From contig CP136069.1 of NCBI GenBank assembly GCA_032622095.1, positions 120,330,126 through 120,394,125 of the forward strand: a stretch of DNA of 64,000 nt, written 5' to 3'. Shown in pieces: positions 45,350 to 55,831 of the stretch; the stretch's first letter is position 1, and each line of letters begins with the position of its first letter. Under the pieces are notes generated by a model. That model was not told the origin of the DNA, did no database searches, and saw only the letters and a list, made by a program, of their open reading frames with translations. This stretch comes from Siphonodentalium dalli (taxonomy: Eukaryota; Mollusca; Scaphopoda; Gadilida; Siphonodentaliidae). Position numbers and translations under genes: made by a program.

Positions 45350-47110
45350 GCAGCGGAACCATATCATATACGGTGCAATACTCCTGATGGCATTCTACGA
45401 TAGAGATTCGCATTTCAGTTATTGAAATATGAACATTGCTTCCAATATATAGGTCAGATGATGTATATGACAACAGTTAAAAGACTGTATACTTACTTTG
45501 ACAAATCAGACTGACTACTTACCATCAGTTAAAACCAGGTGAGTTACTCACCCATTATGAAGGTTCCTGATCATCTGTATTATAGGAACAGAGAGGTTTA
45601 ACGAATGCTATTGATGGGTTTATTATAATCCAATTGTCCCGTTATGGGGTAAACTAGCAGAGAGGGTTGAGTGCTGCAAGTGGTAAATGTCATCATGGTC
45701 GACATTGAGGTAACCACCCGATTACAAGATTCACAGATTTGAACATGTGTGTTTTAGACTACAGTTGGCAAATCGTCGGCCGATGAGGATACATTTTCAT
45801 TGATCGCTGACGTAGGAGTTATACTGGATCAATATCCAGAAACTTCATTCTGTATAGTTAGTCACCAAATATAGGTTTGCAGACTTATCTTTAAAAGACA
45901 AGTCCCCACAACCTGATGTTATCTCCAAGGTACGGATAAACCAATATATAATGATTTAACTTGAATACCGGTGTACACTTCTAGGATTTACATATGTTGA
46001 GACAGATGAACCTCTGGTAATTCACTTTTGAACTGTCAGGAACCATGATGTATCGAGACTGCCTAGAATGGCCATTCAAATTGAATCTATATTAATAAGT
46101 TACTGACTGTGGTCCTTGGAAATCTAGTTCTACGATTGGTTTTATAAATCAGTCAGAGGTTATCTCGATCTGGAACAGTCACGTTTACAGACATGGTAAC
46201 GGTTGAGCCATATTTTACTATTAACTCTACCCCAGTTACTATCCCGGGAGGTAGATACTGTGTCTGTTTTATATATAGAAAGAAAATACTTGTGTAATTT
46301 GGGATTATAAATCACAAGTGAAAGACCATTATAAACAACATATTCAGGCAACATACTCGAACATCCGGATATGTTGTACATAGAAATATGTATGTATAAT
46401 GTCCAACAAATTTGGGGATCAAGTAAGGACAGGCCTGCAACACTTAGAAATTATAAGATCGGGCTATCGTGATGTTAATTCTTCCGGTTACCGAGTGAGA
46501 ATTAAAGTGTTGTTAAAAAGCCTCTGTGTAAAACTTTACGCTTTTGCAACTATTAATGCTGTAGACGAATATTTAGAACATAATTATTTAGGTCGTTTTC
46601 GAGTTAGCCCTTGTTTCAAATCGAATCTGATTTACCAGGCTATCTATTATGGAAGGGGAAGAAGGTGTGAAATATATCAGAAATGTTTTGAGGCTTACAA
46701 GTAAAACGAACATTGCCATCAGTGGTTATCACTGGAAAGATATCGTCTGTATTGTTTCCTTCTTGTGAGAGAATATACATTGCTGAGCCACAAACAGTTA
46801 AACCGTAACGTCTGTTATACGATAGCGGAAATAGTGATCGAGAGCACAGACTTATGTGGAACAAATGATTCCCATCCATTAATTGTCTCCTGAATGGGTT
46901 TACTAGTTAAGCAAATGGTCCATATGTGGTCACATATACACGACCTAACACTTAAATTACATCGGTTTCACATGTTCTAGAATTGGTGTCTGACGAGCCG
47001 CAGAATGTGGTATTTTGGCATAGCAAAATAAAGAAAACACTGCCTGCGATTATCGGCGAGGTAGCGGGTGAATTGGCCAGAATATTGCTAATATTATTTC
47101 GAGGAGACAC
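45350..47110. other. LTR element interior without recognised genes
   Basis: Only short open frames (for example 46399-46704, 101 codons, no recognised domain). No reverse transcriptase or integrase remnants could be seen on either strand. Confidence 0.45.
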
Positions 47111-47114
47111 ACCA

Positions 47115-47370
47115 GATAACATTTTATGGAATACAGCTCACACAGACACGAACACATACTTTTCTCTGATGAGCAACCACGATTGTCGCTTGATTGCTCA
47201 CTCATTGTCCTGTGAACCGGATTTCTAAAAAAGAAACACATAATTATATCTGATGAGCAACAACGATTATCGCTTGATTGTCCCGTGAACCGGATTTCTA
47301 AAAAAGAAACATATAATTTTATCTGTTCAGCAACAATGATTATCGGTTGATTGCTCAATGATCATTCAAA
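47115..47370 (+). repeat. Tandem repeat, ~85-bp unit, about 3 copies
   Basis: CTGATGAGCAACnACGATTnTCGCTTGATTG and GAACCGGATTTCTAAAAAAG, then AAACACATAATT, recur near 47168, 47250 and 47320. A more distant copy is near 47425. It lies upstream of the polypurine tract within the LTR element. The minus-strand open frame at 47050-47358 is a by-product. Confidence 0.7.
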
Positions 47371-47837
47371 GCATCACATAACCAGTAGGTTACCCTCAAA
47401 TTTGAATTGCATTGCTGTGATTGGAGCAACCACGGTTATCGCTGGATCATTGCTAATTTTTTAGAACAAATTTATAAGATCTTGTAGGTTAGTGAATTTT
47501 AAAACTATATCAGTGGTGACTGCACAATTGTTCACTCAATATGTTGGTTAATTCGTTTTAAATAAAGGGTAACCAAAATACTGGCATTCCACTCTTCACA
47601 CAAATTGTTCGATGTTCATGAGATATTCGAAATACGGCAAAGGTTATCTACGTCGGTTATCTACGTCAGTCAAGCTTATTGAAGAGTGGATTTTGGTAAT
47701 CATTCATTCATTTCATCGAATTATTTGTAAACCGACCAGGCATGGTAATTTTTTCTCTGTTGTGGAATGATTTTCTCCGCAAACCTTGTGAATTTGGATT
47801 TGGATCGCTGTTCCCTCTGCTGGACTCTAATTATTTT

Positions 47838-47850
47838 AAAGGGGGAATAG
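47838..47850 (+). promoter_or_regulatory. Polypurine tract
   Basis: AAAGGGGGAATAG sits flush against the 3' LTR, the expected place for the plus-strand primer of an LTR retrotransposon. Confidence 0.8.
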
Positions 47851-48157
47851 TGTTGTGAAATTGGGTTTCTAATCAATGGGAGATAATTCTATTAGAAGTG
47901 ACCGGAGCTGGAGCGGCGATAAGTTTGTACCGGAAAGTGAACCGGAACTCTCGGCTCGAGAAGAAGTGACGAGATCGAGGGGAGAACTAAAAGAGAAACC
48001 AAATTGAACACATCGTTATTTTATTGCTGTTGCTATTTTCATTATTATCTGATACAATCTTCACGTTTCTGCATATATATATTGGTGAGTATAAACCTTA
48101 TTATCTTATGCATGTATTGATATAACTTGTACTTGTTGTATACCAATTTTCACAACA
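47851..48157 (+). repeat. 3' LTR
   Basis: 307 bp, two mismatches to the 5' LTR. Followed by the ACTT target duplication and then the interrupted LINE D frame. Confidence 0.9.
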
Positions 48158-49350
48158 ACTTTCTCAAGTGCACTGCATCGTTATTATTAAGTATTTCACT
48201 CATTACTATAGTGTTTGGTCTTTGATTAACAAAGTTTGTCAAAAGTCGTTGGCGGGCCTTTGAGAATTTTTGACATTCTAACAGATAGTGGAATTCATCG
48301 CCAATTTGGCCCGATTGACATAATGGGCATTTTCTTTTATTTATCTCCAATCCACTCCAACGACCGGTTTCAACTGGCAATTTATGATTTCCAGTTCTGA
48401 ATTTGCATAGAGGAATTCGATTAACTTCATTCAACCTATTCAGATAAGTTTCAAATGACTTGTTATGTTTGAAAATTCGATAGATTTTGCCGCGACTTGA
48501 ATTATTAATGGTTGATTCACACCTATGTCTAAACTGATTAATGAGGCTGCACTTAATATATGCTGTGAATTGGTCAGTATTAGTGATATGGTTACAGTTC
48601 CACATATGGCTCTGCCCTGATTGGTTAAGTATATCCTTAACTTTGTCAAGCCATGAACACTTGTGTTCTGTATTTACTGTATTGTCCATTATGGATCTGC
48701 ATAATCGGAATAGTACATTTTGGTAATTTTCTTGCTCGCTGTTGACAACCTTGCACCAATATTTAATCATTTTTGTACTAATGTGGATATCAACTGGTAA
48801 TACACCAGTTTCACTATAAATCATGAAGTTAGGGGTTGAGGGTTTTAGCTTCAAGATATGTTTGATGAATTTTCTCTGGACAGTCTCCAAAACATCATTA
48901 TTCCCAAAACCCCAGATCTCACTTCCATACAGAAGGATAGGGAGAACATGCGAATCAAATAAATCCAATTGATTACTTATAGTCAATGAATGTTTCCTTG
49001 CTTTTCCTATTATTGTGTACATTGCTCGAGTGGCTTTTTCCGCTAAAATATTCTTTGCCGAAATAAATGATCCTGTTCTACATAAAGTGATACCAAGATA
49101 TATAAATTTTGTAACTACGTCAATTTTCTGGCCTTTAAAATATATTTTTTTTTTTTTTTATAGTGAGTTTTTTTTAGAAACACATAATTTTGGTCTTTTC
49201 CACATTCACTGTCAGTTTCCATTTGTCACAGTATTCCTCAAACCGGCCAAGCAGATATTTTACTTGTCCTCTCCTAGTGTTATCCACTATAACCTCCCCA
49301 TACTGTGACATGATTTGGACAATATTAGAATCTGGCATTTCGTAGGGGGT
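48158..49350 (-). pseudogene. LINE D ORF2, C-terminal half of reverse transcriptase
   Basis: Minus-strand pieces: 49350-49174 (RFEEYCDKWKLTVNVEKTKI), a shifted bridge 49150-49023 (YFKGQKIDVVTKFIYLG) across A and T runs, and 49022-48158 (PILLYGSEIWGF; FRTGNHKLPVETGRW; CPLCQSGQIGDEFHYLLEC). The last is a Cys-x2-Cys-x9-His-x4-Cys knuckle. Where YADD is expected the sequence reads QYGEVIVD, so the catalytic aspartates are gone. Upstream motifs A and B are absent, so the element is 5'-truncated. The sequence is clearly of another subfamily than LINEs A and B, and it ends in TTG repeats. The LTR element interrupts it 15 codons before its stop. Confidence 0.75.
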
Positions 49351-49431
49351 GTCCTTTATTGTCACTGACGTCACCGTATTGTCCACATCTGTTGGCCTTA
49401 TTCGTGAACCGAATATTCGCAACCCCCTTTG

Positions 49432-50318
49432 TAGACCCCGAAGCCACGGCAACTAGTTTTCACGGCTGGCTCAACCAATTTTCGTGGCTGGTTATCTAGC
49501 TAAGCCGGCTCAGTCGCGACGTTCGTGGCTGATGGAATACGGCGGCTCAGCCGGCTGAGACGTTATCATTCAGCGTATTTCGTTTCCGAAATTTTCCCAA
49601 TCCCCGGTTATAGACACCCGCTTGTTTTTGGCGTTTGTTGTGAACCCGTATAATTCCAGACCACGCGTATTCTATTGGTGTTGGGCTTTTCCATTATGGC
49701 GAAATACACGAAGGACTCAGTAAAGGACTGGCAGGGATGTACTATGTAGTTTCTCATCATATAATCGGTATAAGTTACATTGGAACTTCTGTCGACTTCA
49801 GACGGCTATCATCACTGGCATCTTGCGATGTATGCATGCATCATTGAATGCTGAATCCGATAGAATTGATATATAATATTTCAAAATATTTTCTATTCTC
49901 TTCTACAGGTTATGTGCATATATTGACAACTGTCAGCGATGTCTAACACTGAGTCGTGTCGAAATAAACAATTTATACTTTAAACCCTTTCAATACTGAA
50001 TGGATGCTCCCACTTCGTTATATGAAAGCATGCATTGGAATAGTCTATTCCACAATGAGAGGCCCCGGGTGTTCTGATAGTGTAACAACCATACCGTGCC
50101 CATACGAGTATGCCAATATTAGGCAATGCGGTTTAGTTATTTGCGATTCGCAGTACAGTTGTCCTTAACATATAAGTCCATGCACACGGCTCAGCCATTT
50201 TACAATTCCGGCGGCGGAGATTTTTTCATGCGGCTGGCGTTAGAGATAATATGGCTGGCGGCGGCTTGTGGCCAATATGGCTGGCGGCGGCGGCGTGCGA
50301 TGGCGGCTTCGGGCTCTA
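49432..50318. mobile_element. hAT-like non-autonomous element (~887 bp)
   Basis: Terminal inverted repeats TAGACCCCGAAGCC and GGCTTCGGGCTCTA (one mismatch), with the 8-bp direct duplication CCCCTTTG on both sides (49424-49431, 50319-50326). Eight-base duplications are typical of hAT transposons. The interior has GGCTCAGCCGGCT and GGCTGGCGGCGGC clusters near both ends and no transposase frame. The open frame at 50126-50842 begins in it and runs by chance into LINE B. Confidence 0.85.
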
Positions 50319-50383
50319 CCCCTTTGCATCAAGTCAGTTTTTATATCAATGCTACTCACAGTTATGAAACATTTGTCTTTGGT

Positions 50384-50842
50384 AACTTGTATCGCACAAT
50401 TTCTGGCAAACTACGCGACGTATACATACAAGAATGGTGGACCACAATATCTAAATCAAGCAAGTACGCATTTTACCGGATTATAAAGCCCAACTTTGAA
50501 ACAGAGAATTATCTAACCCTAGATGATAACAGATCAGTTAACTATATTATGGCCTTCCGGACAAGAAACCACAAACTCCCTATAGAACATGGTACTTGGA
50601 CAAATACGGATTACTCAGACCGAATTTGCACACTATGTAATCTTGAAATCGGCGACGAATATCACATGGTAATGAAATGTAGGGAACTTAATGAACTTAG
50701 AATAAAATACCTGAAACCCTACTACTACCAGAGACCTATCACTCACAAACTAGCCGCTCTTTTCAACTCCCGAAATCAAAAGACAGTTAAAAATCTATCA
50801 GTTTTTATTAAGAAGATCCTAGAAATATTCAGGTCCGCCTGA
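50384..50842 (+). pseudogene. LINE B ORF2, C-terminal part
   Basis: Reads LYRTISGKLRDVYIQEW, SSKYAFYRIIKPNF, MAFRTRNHKLPIEHGTW and the knuckle CTLCNLEIGDEYHMVMKC (Cys-x2-Cys-x8-His-x4-Cys), ending KKILEIFRSA. It aligns with LINE A from about 34560-34630 leftward to its end, and supplies exactly the part missing from the LINE B piece that breaks off near 40845. That both pieces are one element is inferred from shared orientation, complementary content and the intact 3' tail at 51011-51030. Confidence 0.75.
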
Positions 50843-51030
50843 GGCTTATTACCACCCGCCTGACATATTGAAACAACCGAATACCGTCCAACATTTCTAT
50901 ATTCTATTATTATGCCATATATAATATATACATGTATACCTGTACTGAAATATATTGTATATTATACCCATATATATCTGTAATGTCTAAATTTGACGAT
51001 CAGAATAAACTAATTGAATTGAATTGAATT
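50843..51030 (+). repeat. LINE B 3' UTR and AATTG tail
   Basis: Ends AATAAAC then TAATTGAATTGAATTGAATT, directly abutting LINE A ORF1 sequence at 51031. LINE A ends in a similar tail at 33901-33923, including a shared GACGAT word before it. Confidence 0.75.
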
Positions 51031-51591
51031 GACTCGTCCAGTAAGTGAGTGTATGGCTGTGTTTATATTATTTAATTTACAGCTGATTTCGCGCACTTCC
51101 TTAGCCAGAGAATCAATTGCACCAACTTTGTCACACACTTTCGTCATTGTATTGACGAGGAAATCGATTTTCGCCTCATGTGTGTCGTATGGGGCCGGGG
51201 GTCTTATGTCGGTTTGACTCCCGAAAAGATACACGTCATCTAGAGATGCTGAGTGAGAAATTTGTCTCGGAACAATATAATCTGAATTGTGTGTTGATAC
51301 CGAGCTGTTGTTTGTATGGTTAGTTGTTCCATATGCGAATATGTCTGCGTTGAATTTTGGCAGCTCCGAAGCGAATGAAAAATTGGGCTGACTTTGAGTT
51401 TCCATCTCGCGATCTATCTCGTTAGGTTTGTTGTCCATTTGTGTCTGGTTTTGGCTTGCATGTACATCTACATTTAGAATATCTGTGTGGCCATCCGAAC
51501 CATTTACTGCGTCCAGACTTTGACGGATAGTACATGGTAAGTTTGTTTCATCATGATGGGTCGGTATCTGGATTTCGCCAGTCGCCGCCAT
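51031..51591 (-). pseudogene. LINE A ORF1, N-terminal part
   Basis: 187 codons from ATG (MAATGEIQIPTHHDETNL). A polar, Asn/Asp/Thr-rich first half is followed by a heptad-like coiled coil near the end (IDFLVNTMTKVCDKVGAIDS, VREISCKLNNINTAI, SLTGRV), as expected for the trimerising part of an L1-like ORF1. It stops exactly at a codon border where the LINE B tail begins; the codons at 38663 continue in frame. ATG context is AACAAATATGGCGG. Confidence 0.75.
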
Positions 51592-51610
51592 ATTTGTTTA
51601 CTGTTTCTAG

Positions 51611-52200
51611 GGCTGGGCGTGGCTTATCGATATTCAAACTTCAAACGGTTTGGTCAAAAGAATTTTGAAGTCGAAGTTAACGATTGTCGTACCTTTATTG
51701 GAATTATTAGTTTATTCCGTGTAATCCATATCATATAGGCATGTAACAGAACGATTCTTGTAACGATCGCGCATGTGAATTATGATGTTTTGAACATATT
51801 ATTCCTCTCCGAAATTACTGTGTGATTCATTTCACGCATGCACACATCAGAATCACATCACTTGACTACGTCCCTGCACACTGTGTATTTTATAATTATG
51901 GGACAAATTAATGTTTGTACAGCTATATATATTATATACATCTATAGCTACCCTACATATCATATCAATGATGGATACAACACATACAACTCTTATATAC
52001 CATATTGTGACTTTTAAACGTGTTAACGATAAAATGATCCGGCTATCACAATGGCACTCGATAAACATATTAAGGCTGGGTTCATTAATGGAGTTTACAA
52101 TAGTGTGTGGCATTGCGTGCGCATATACTACCCGTAATAAGAGCGCGGCCATGTATAAGCGGCGGTTAACATATTGCTGAGTGTCAAAATTTTTTCGTAA
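51611..52200. other. DNA between LINE A 5' end and LINE C
   Basis: TAGGGCTGGGCGTGGC at 51611 resembles the word near 32224 and could be a DNA-transposon end. The 5' boundary of LINE A is therefore near 51600-51611. No gene recognised. Confidence 0.4.
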
Positions 52201-52210
52201 TTAAGATTTG

Positions 52211-53500
52211 CTACAAACTCCATTTCACTATTTTGGTCCCATTTTTTTTTACGCGAGATGGTATTATAGCGGACTCGATATTGCGTAAATTTTGGGGGGA
52301 TCGGTCTATATCTTCGAGGTGTAGCACCGTTTTGATTGGGCAGTGAATATCTGAGGCAATATTGGTGTAGTCAAGTACAACAAAGTTCTCAATAATGGGT
52401 AGGGCAGCTGCAGAACATAATGTGTAGTCAACGACAGATGCATCACGGCATGTAAGTTTTCCAACACCCTGATCCTCACCAGTCCGGCCATTTAGTATAA
52501 TCCAGCCATTACATAGGCATTTTTCTAACAGTGTTTTCCCGTATTGGTTTATGGTGGGGTCTTGTCTACTTCTATCCACAGGCATATTGGTTAGCTCTAG
52601 AAAGAATAATTGGTCAATATTCATATTGAGACTTTCAGGAATATTGGGCAGGGGTACTTCATCTATATATATGCCAGTTTCAGATGCAGTTCGTGCATTC
52701 AGATCCCCAGTAAGAAAAATATAAGGGGTTCGATTCATGAGTGTCAAATGCTCATCTTCGATTTCAGTGAAGGCTTCTTTTGATGTATACCTACTACCTT
52801 CTGGTGGAACATAACTGGCTCCAATTATTACATGGAATCCAAATGACGAGTCTTGTCTTGTGATTTCAACCCAGCTAACAAATTTAGATTTTGTTTCAAT
52901 CATGTTACAGGAGTTAAAAATTTTATCCTTTATGCCAATTACAATGCCACCAGATCGACAAGTAGAGATTTTAGTCCGGTTCTTCATGTAAAATTTGAAG
53001 CCTGGCAGCTCTGGCTGGTCGCAGTCATCGGTTTTGGTATCAACAAAAACAAAGTACATCATGTTTATTGCATAGCAATTGGAATTCTGGGTATTGCAAT
53101 CTTTTCTGGAGTCCACACACATTTATCGTGAGTATCTGTAGGTTACATGGGGATTTAACAGGCGCACAATATTTGGCATATCTATTGTCCATGGGGAGAC
53201 ATTTTTCATATACTGGGGTATTTATACATTTGTGTGTGTTTGGGGTATTGTCACATACCTGGATATATTCAGTATTACTTGGGTTAAACATTTCCCCTTT
53301 AAGAGCAGCTGATCTTGGTGTATCACCAGTAGATTCAGGCATACATATTTTAGAGGTTAAATCACAATGAAAAGTGCTATCATGTTCAGGGATACTGTAT
53401 TCAATTGTGTTGGGGATATTGCCATGTACATTTTTATCTTCGTTTGTATTTGGGTTGAACAATATTTCCCTGGCCTCTTTAAGAGCGTCTGATATACCAA
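52211..53500 (-). pseudogene. LINE C ORF2 N-terminus and endonuclease domain
   Basis: Two minus-strand frames (53500-53040 and about 53080-52211) join across a shift near 53060. The first has two copies of an ALKxExxFNPxNTE...NxPNT phrase and then NLQILTINVCGLQKRLQYPE (endonuclease start). The second has GGIVIGIKD, GASYVPPEGS, FLTGDLNART, SVVDYTL and ASDIHCPIKT (catalytic His). The QET motif region is damaged near the shift. Homology stops near 52211 after VKWSL. No reverse transcriptase follows. It is a separate LINE copy, distinct from A, B and D. Confidence 0.75.
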
Positions 53501-53519
53501 AGGCATCATGAGGATTACA

Positions 53520-55160
53520 TGAGGATTACATGTACTAGTAAGGCATTGTGTGCCATTATCATTCCAAAACATAAGTTACATGTTTTAACTTTAATATGAA
53601 ACTACGCCCAATAAAATTGCCATAAGGCAACCTATAAGATGTCATTTCATATATTATCAGATACAGTATCCATATTTTAACTTATGAAACTATGCTCTAT
53701 ACATTTGACGGATAGGCATATTATAGAAAATCATTTCATATATCACCAGATACAGTATCCATAATTAAACAAGTGTAGGATTATCCACTTACTCTGATTT
53801 ATATTAGTGTTGTTCTTGCCATAGAGTTGATGGACGTTTGATTTAATCAAGCATTTATCGACTTTGTGACAGGAATAATTAGATATTAGGCAATAAAATC
53901 ACACAATAGTTATCTGATCATCTGGACAGATGAAATTCCTGTCATTCAACTATGATTTACTATCATGATAACCCCTTTCAATGTATTGTTTACAGATTCC
54001 TTTCAATGTATTGTCTACAGCTTCCAGACTCAAGTGTCTGTTGTTTATATAACCTTTCTGCCAGTATGAGGGCTACAGTACTCTGGGTCCGGTCCTTTGT
54101 GGAGCCTTCCCCTTTTATACCATTCGGGGTTTGTGCGATGGGTGGGTGAGGTTTGGCCGTGAATTGGTGTGGGGGGCACTCGTGTCCTCTGTGGGTGGTG
54201 CGAGTGGCATGGTGGTTGTGGTGGGGTGAGTTTGTGACTTCAGTCTTGAATTCATTTTCATTGTGATTACCATGTTGTTTGCATCGGTCGTGGAGTGCAT
54301 GGGTGTGTTTCGCGCTGGTTCGTGGCTGGGGCTTATTCAGTCATTGCATTTGTTCCTGTTGGGTGTGGGTGGATGGTCCCATGAATGGCCGGACTTGGTG
54401 TGCAGTGCCCTTTTAATGCAGAGCAGCCTTAAATTACATATATTCGCTGGTACATGTGGTAAATAGTTGGGATAATTTTTCACATATAATCAATTTAAGC
54501 CAAAATTAATGAATGAGTTACACTGATTTACTATTATGATATTGGTAATCCCCTTTAATATTTTGAAAATCTCCATACCCAAGTTCTACTATTTTATATA
54601 TAACCTAATTGCATGTTAAGGCAGCTCAACCTCAAATTATCAGTAACTGGTGCATGTTGCCTATATACACATGTATATAACATTTTATAGTATACTATGT
54701 GGACCACCGATTGCAAGGTACAAGTTCTGGTGGCATGATAACCATAACCAACTTGTCATCTGCAAATTTAGTATGTCAACATTTTTAACATTTTTATCCA
54801 GATAAATAGAGTTATCACACTTTGATCTATTCCTTGATGTAATAGTGATTCATCAATTAACATAGAGTTATCTCGCGTGGAACACATCAGGCATATATTG
54901 GTATTCCAATTGCGTTGAGACGTGGAAATTAGTGCACCAATATCTTGATTGGGGAGTTAAACGGGGAATTATTATTATGTTGTCATCGAGAGCTACCGCT
55001 CTCATTTTTTGTTATATATATGTATTCTGCCATGTTGTTTATGACTACACTGCTAATTCTATTAATCTGCTTATCTTGCTTCCATTTGGTATAAGTTTGC
55101 TACTTTTATTCTCAACATATACACAAACTATTTCACCGGCCTTCCGTTTTCGAATATATC
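53520..55160. other. Intergenic DNA, no convincing gene
   Basis: Contains near-duplicated phrases (CCTTTCAATGTATTGT twice near 53980 and 54005; ATCAGATACAGTATCCATA near 53655 and 53745) and a GT-rich segment at 54130-54420 whose open frames show no domain. Confidence 0.4.
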
Positions 55161-55164
55161 CTAA

Positions 55165-55314
55165 TGGGTGATTCTTTAAACAGATCTGAGGAAGACATGG
55201 ACGTTGATGACAATGATACTTATGAAAATCAAAATTCCATAAATGATAATAATTGTAAATATTACTCTCCAAGTGAATTCAATGATGTATTTAAAGGGAT
55301 AGTACTCAGATGAC
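55165..55314 (+). CDS. Short acidic open frame, possible LINE ORF1 start (doubtful)
   Basis: 49 codons: MGDSLNRSEEDMDVDDNDT, then an Asn-rich stretch and KYYSPSEFNDVFKG, then a stop. The acidic start and YxPSEFND look reminiscent of the N-terminus of some retrotransposon ORF1 proteins, but nothing follows in frame. Confidence 0.25.
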
Positions 55315-55831
55315 CGGTGGTACGTCGATCTCAAGTTGCAAAACAGAGTTCAGTCCCCTCGCCACGCGATGTCCTCCGACTGCGTGACTTTAAGCACTGT
55401 CTGATTTGTTTACCTCCGGGTTGGGAAAAACCCATAAATTGTAACTTCCGCATCATGTTACTTCCCAAGTTAACGACGTTTGTTGTGAGAAATTCGCACC
55501 ACAAAGACAGCATATATTGCAGAAATTATACTAGCAACGCTTATGTGATATGGAAATGCGACATTCCACGGTCAATGTCCGTTTAATCGTACCGGTACTC
55601 AAGTAATCCTAGACAGTTGACAGCAGCCAGCAGGTTGAACTTGGAATGATCTGGAATGGAAGACGAGTCACAAACAAGTTTCCATTATTGGCATGAACTG
55701 ATCGATGAATACGTTGCAGTATATCGGCTGATGTCAACCCCATGCAGACTTGGAAGGTTGCGTAAGTTTGTGTCTTACTAAATTGTATGGGAAAGGGAGC
55801 CCAAATTCACATTTAAATATCAGTTCTGGGT

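Larger units (their letters stand above)
42030..48157 (+). mobile_element. LTR retrotransposon without recognisable pol (non-autonomous)
   Basis: Two 307-bp direct repeats (42030-42336, 47851-48157) begin TGTTGTGAAA and end TTTTCACAACA, differing at only two positions. A primer-site-like TTGGCGTCGTCGC follows the left LTR, and a purine tract AAAGGGGGAATAG precedes the right one. ACTT flanks both sides (42026-42029, 48158-48161). The 5.5-kb interior has one long reading frame, broken by a one-base shift, and no protease, reverse transcriptase, RNase H or integrase signature. Orientation is set by primer site, purine tract and reading frame. The host site is the last part of LINE D ORF2. Confidence 0.88.
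33901..51610 (-). mobile_element. LINE A: near full-length non-LTR retrotransposon, split by nested insertions
   Basis: Reading right to left: ORF1 start at 51591-51031, then a gap of ~12.4 kb, ORF1 remainder at 38663-37637, ORF2 endonuclease at 37624-36497, reverse transcriptase to 34223, and an AATTG-repeat 3' tail near 33901-33923. Removing 38,664-51,030 leaves ORF1 in frame (the bases at 51031 and 38663 both fall at codon borders) and gives an element of about 5.3 kb, a normal LINE length. LINE B (50384-51030) shares the same type of AATTG tail, so the two are related. L1-like ORF1 with a CCHC-bearing ORF2 is seen; the exact clade is not settled. Confidence 0.75.

Noticed and set aside
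50126-50400. N-terminal part of the plus-strand frame at 50126-50842 as a novel fusion
   Set aside because: The first ~65 codons lie in the hAT-like MITE, and the next ~20 in flanking DNA. Only the part from about 50384 matches LINE sequence.
48158-53500. LINE C and LINE D as one element split by an insertion
   Set aside because: LINE D lies inside the region nested in LINE B, whereas LINE C lies outside LINE A. Their order and the missing central reverse transcriptase cannot be reconciled with one insertion.
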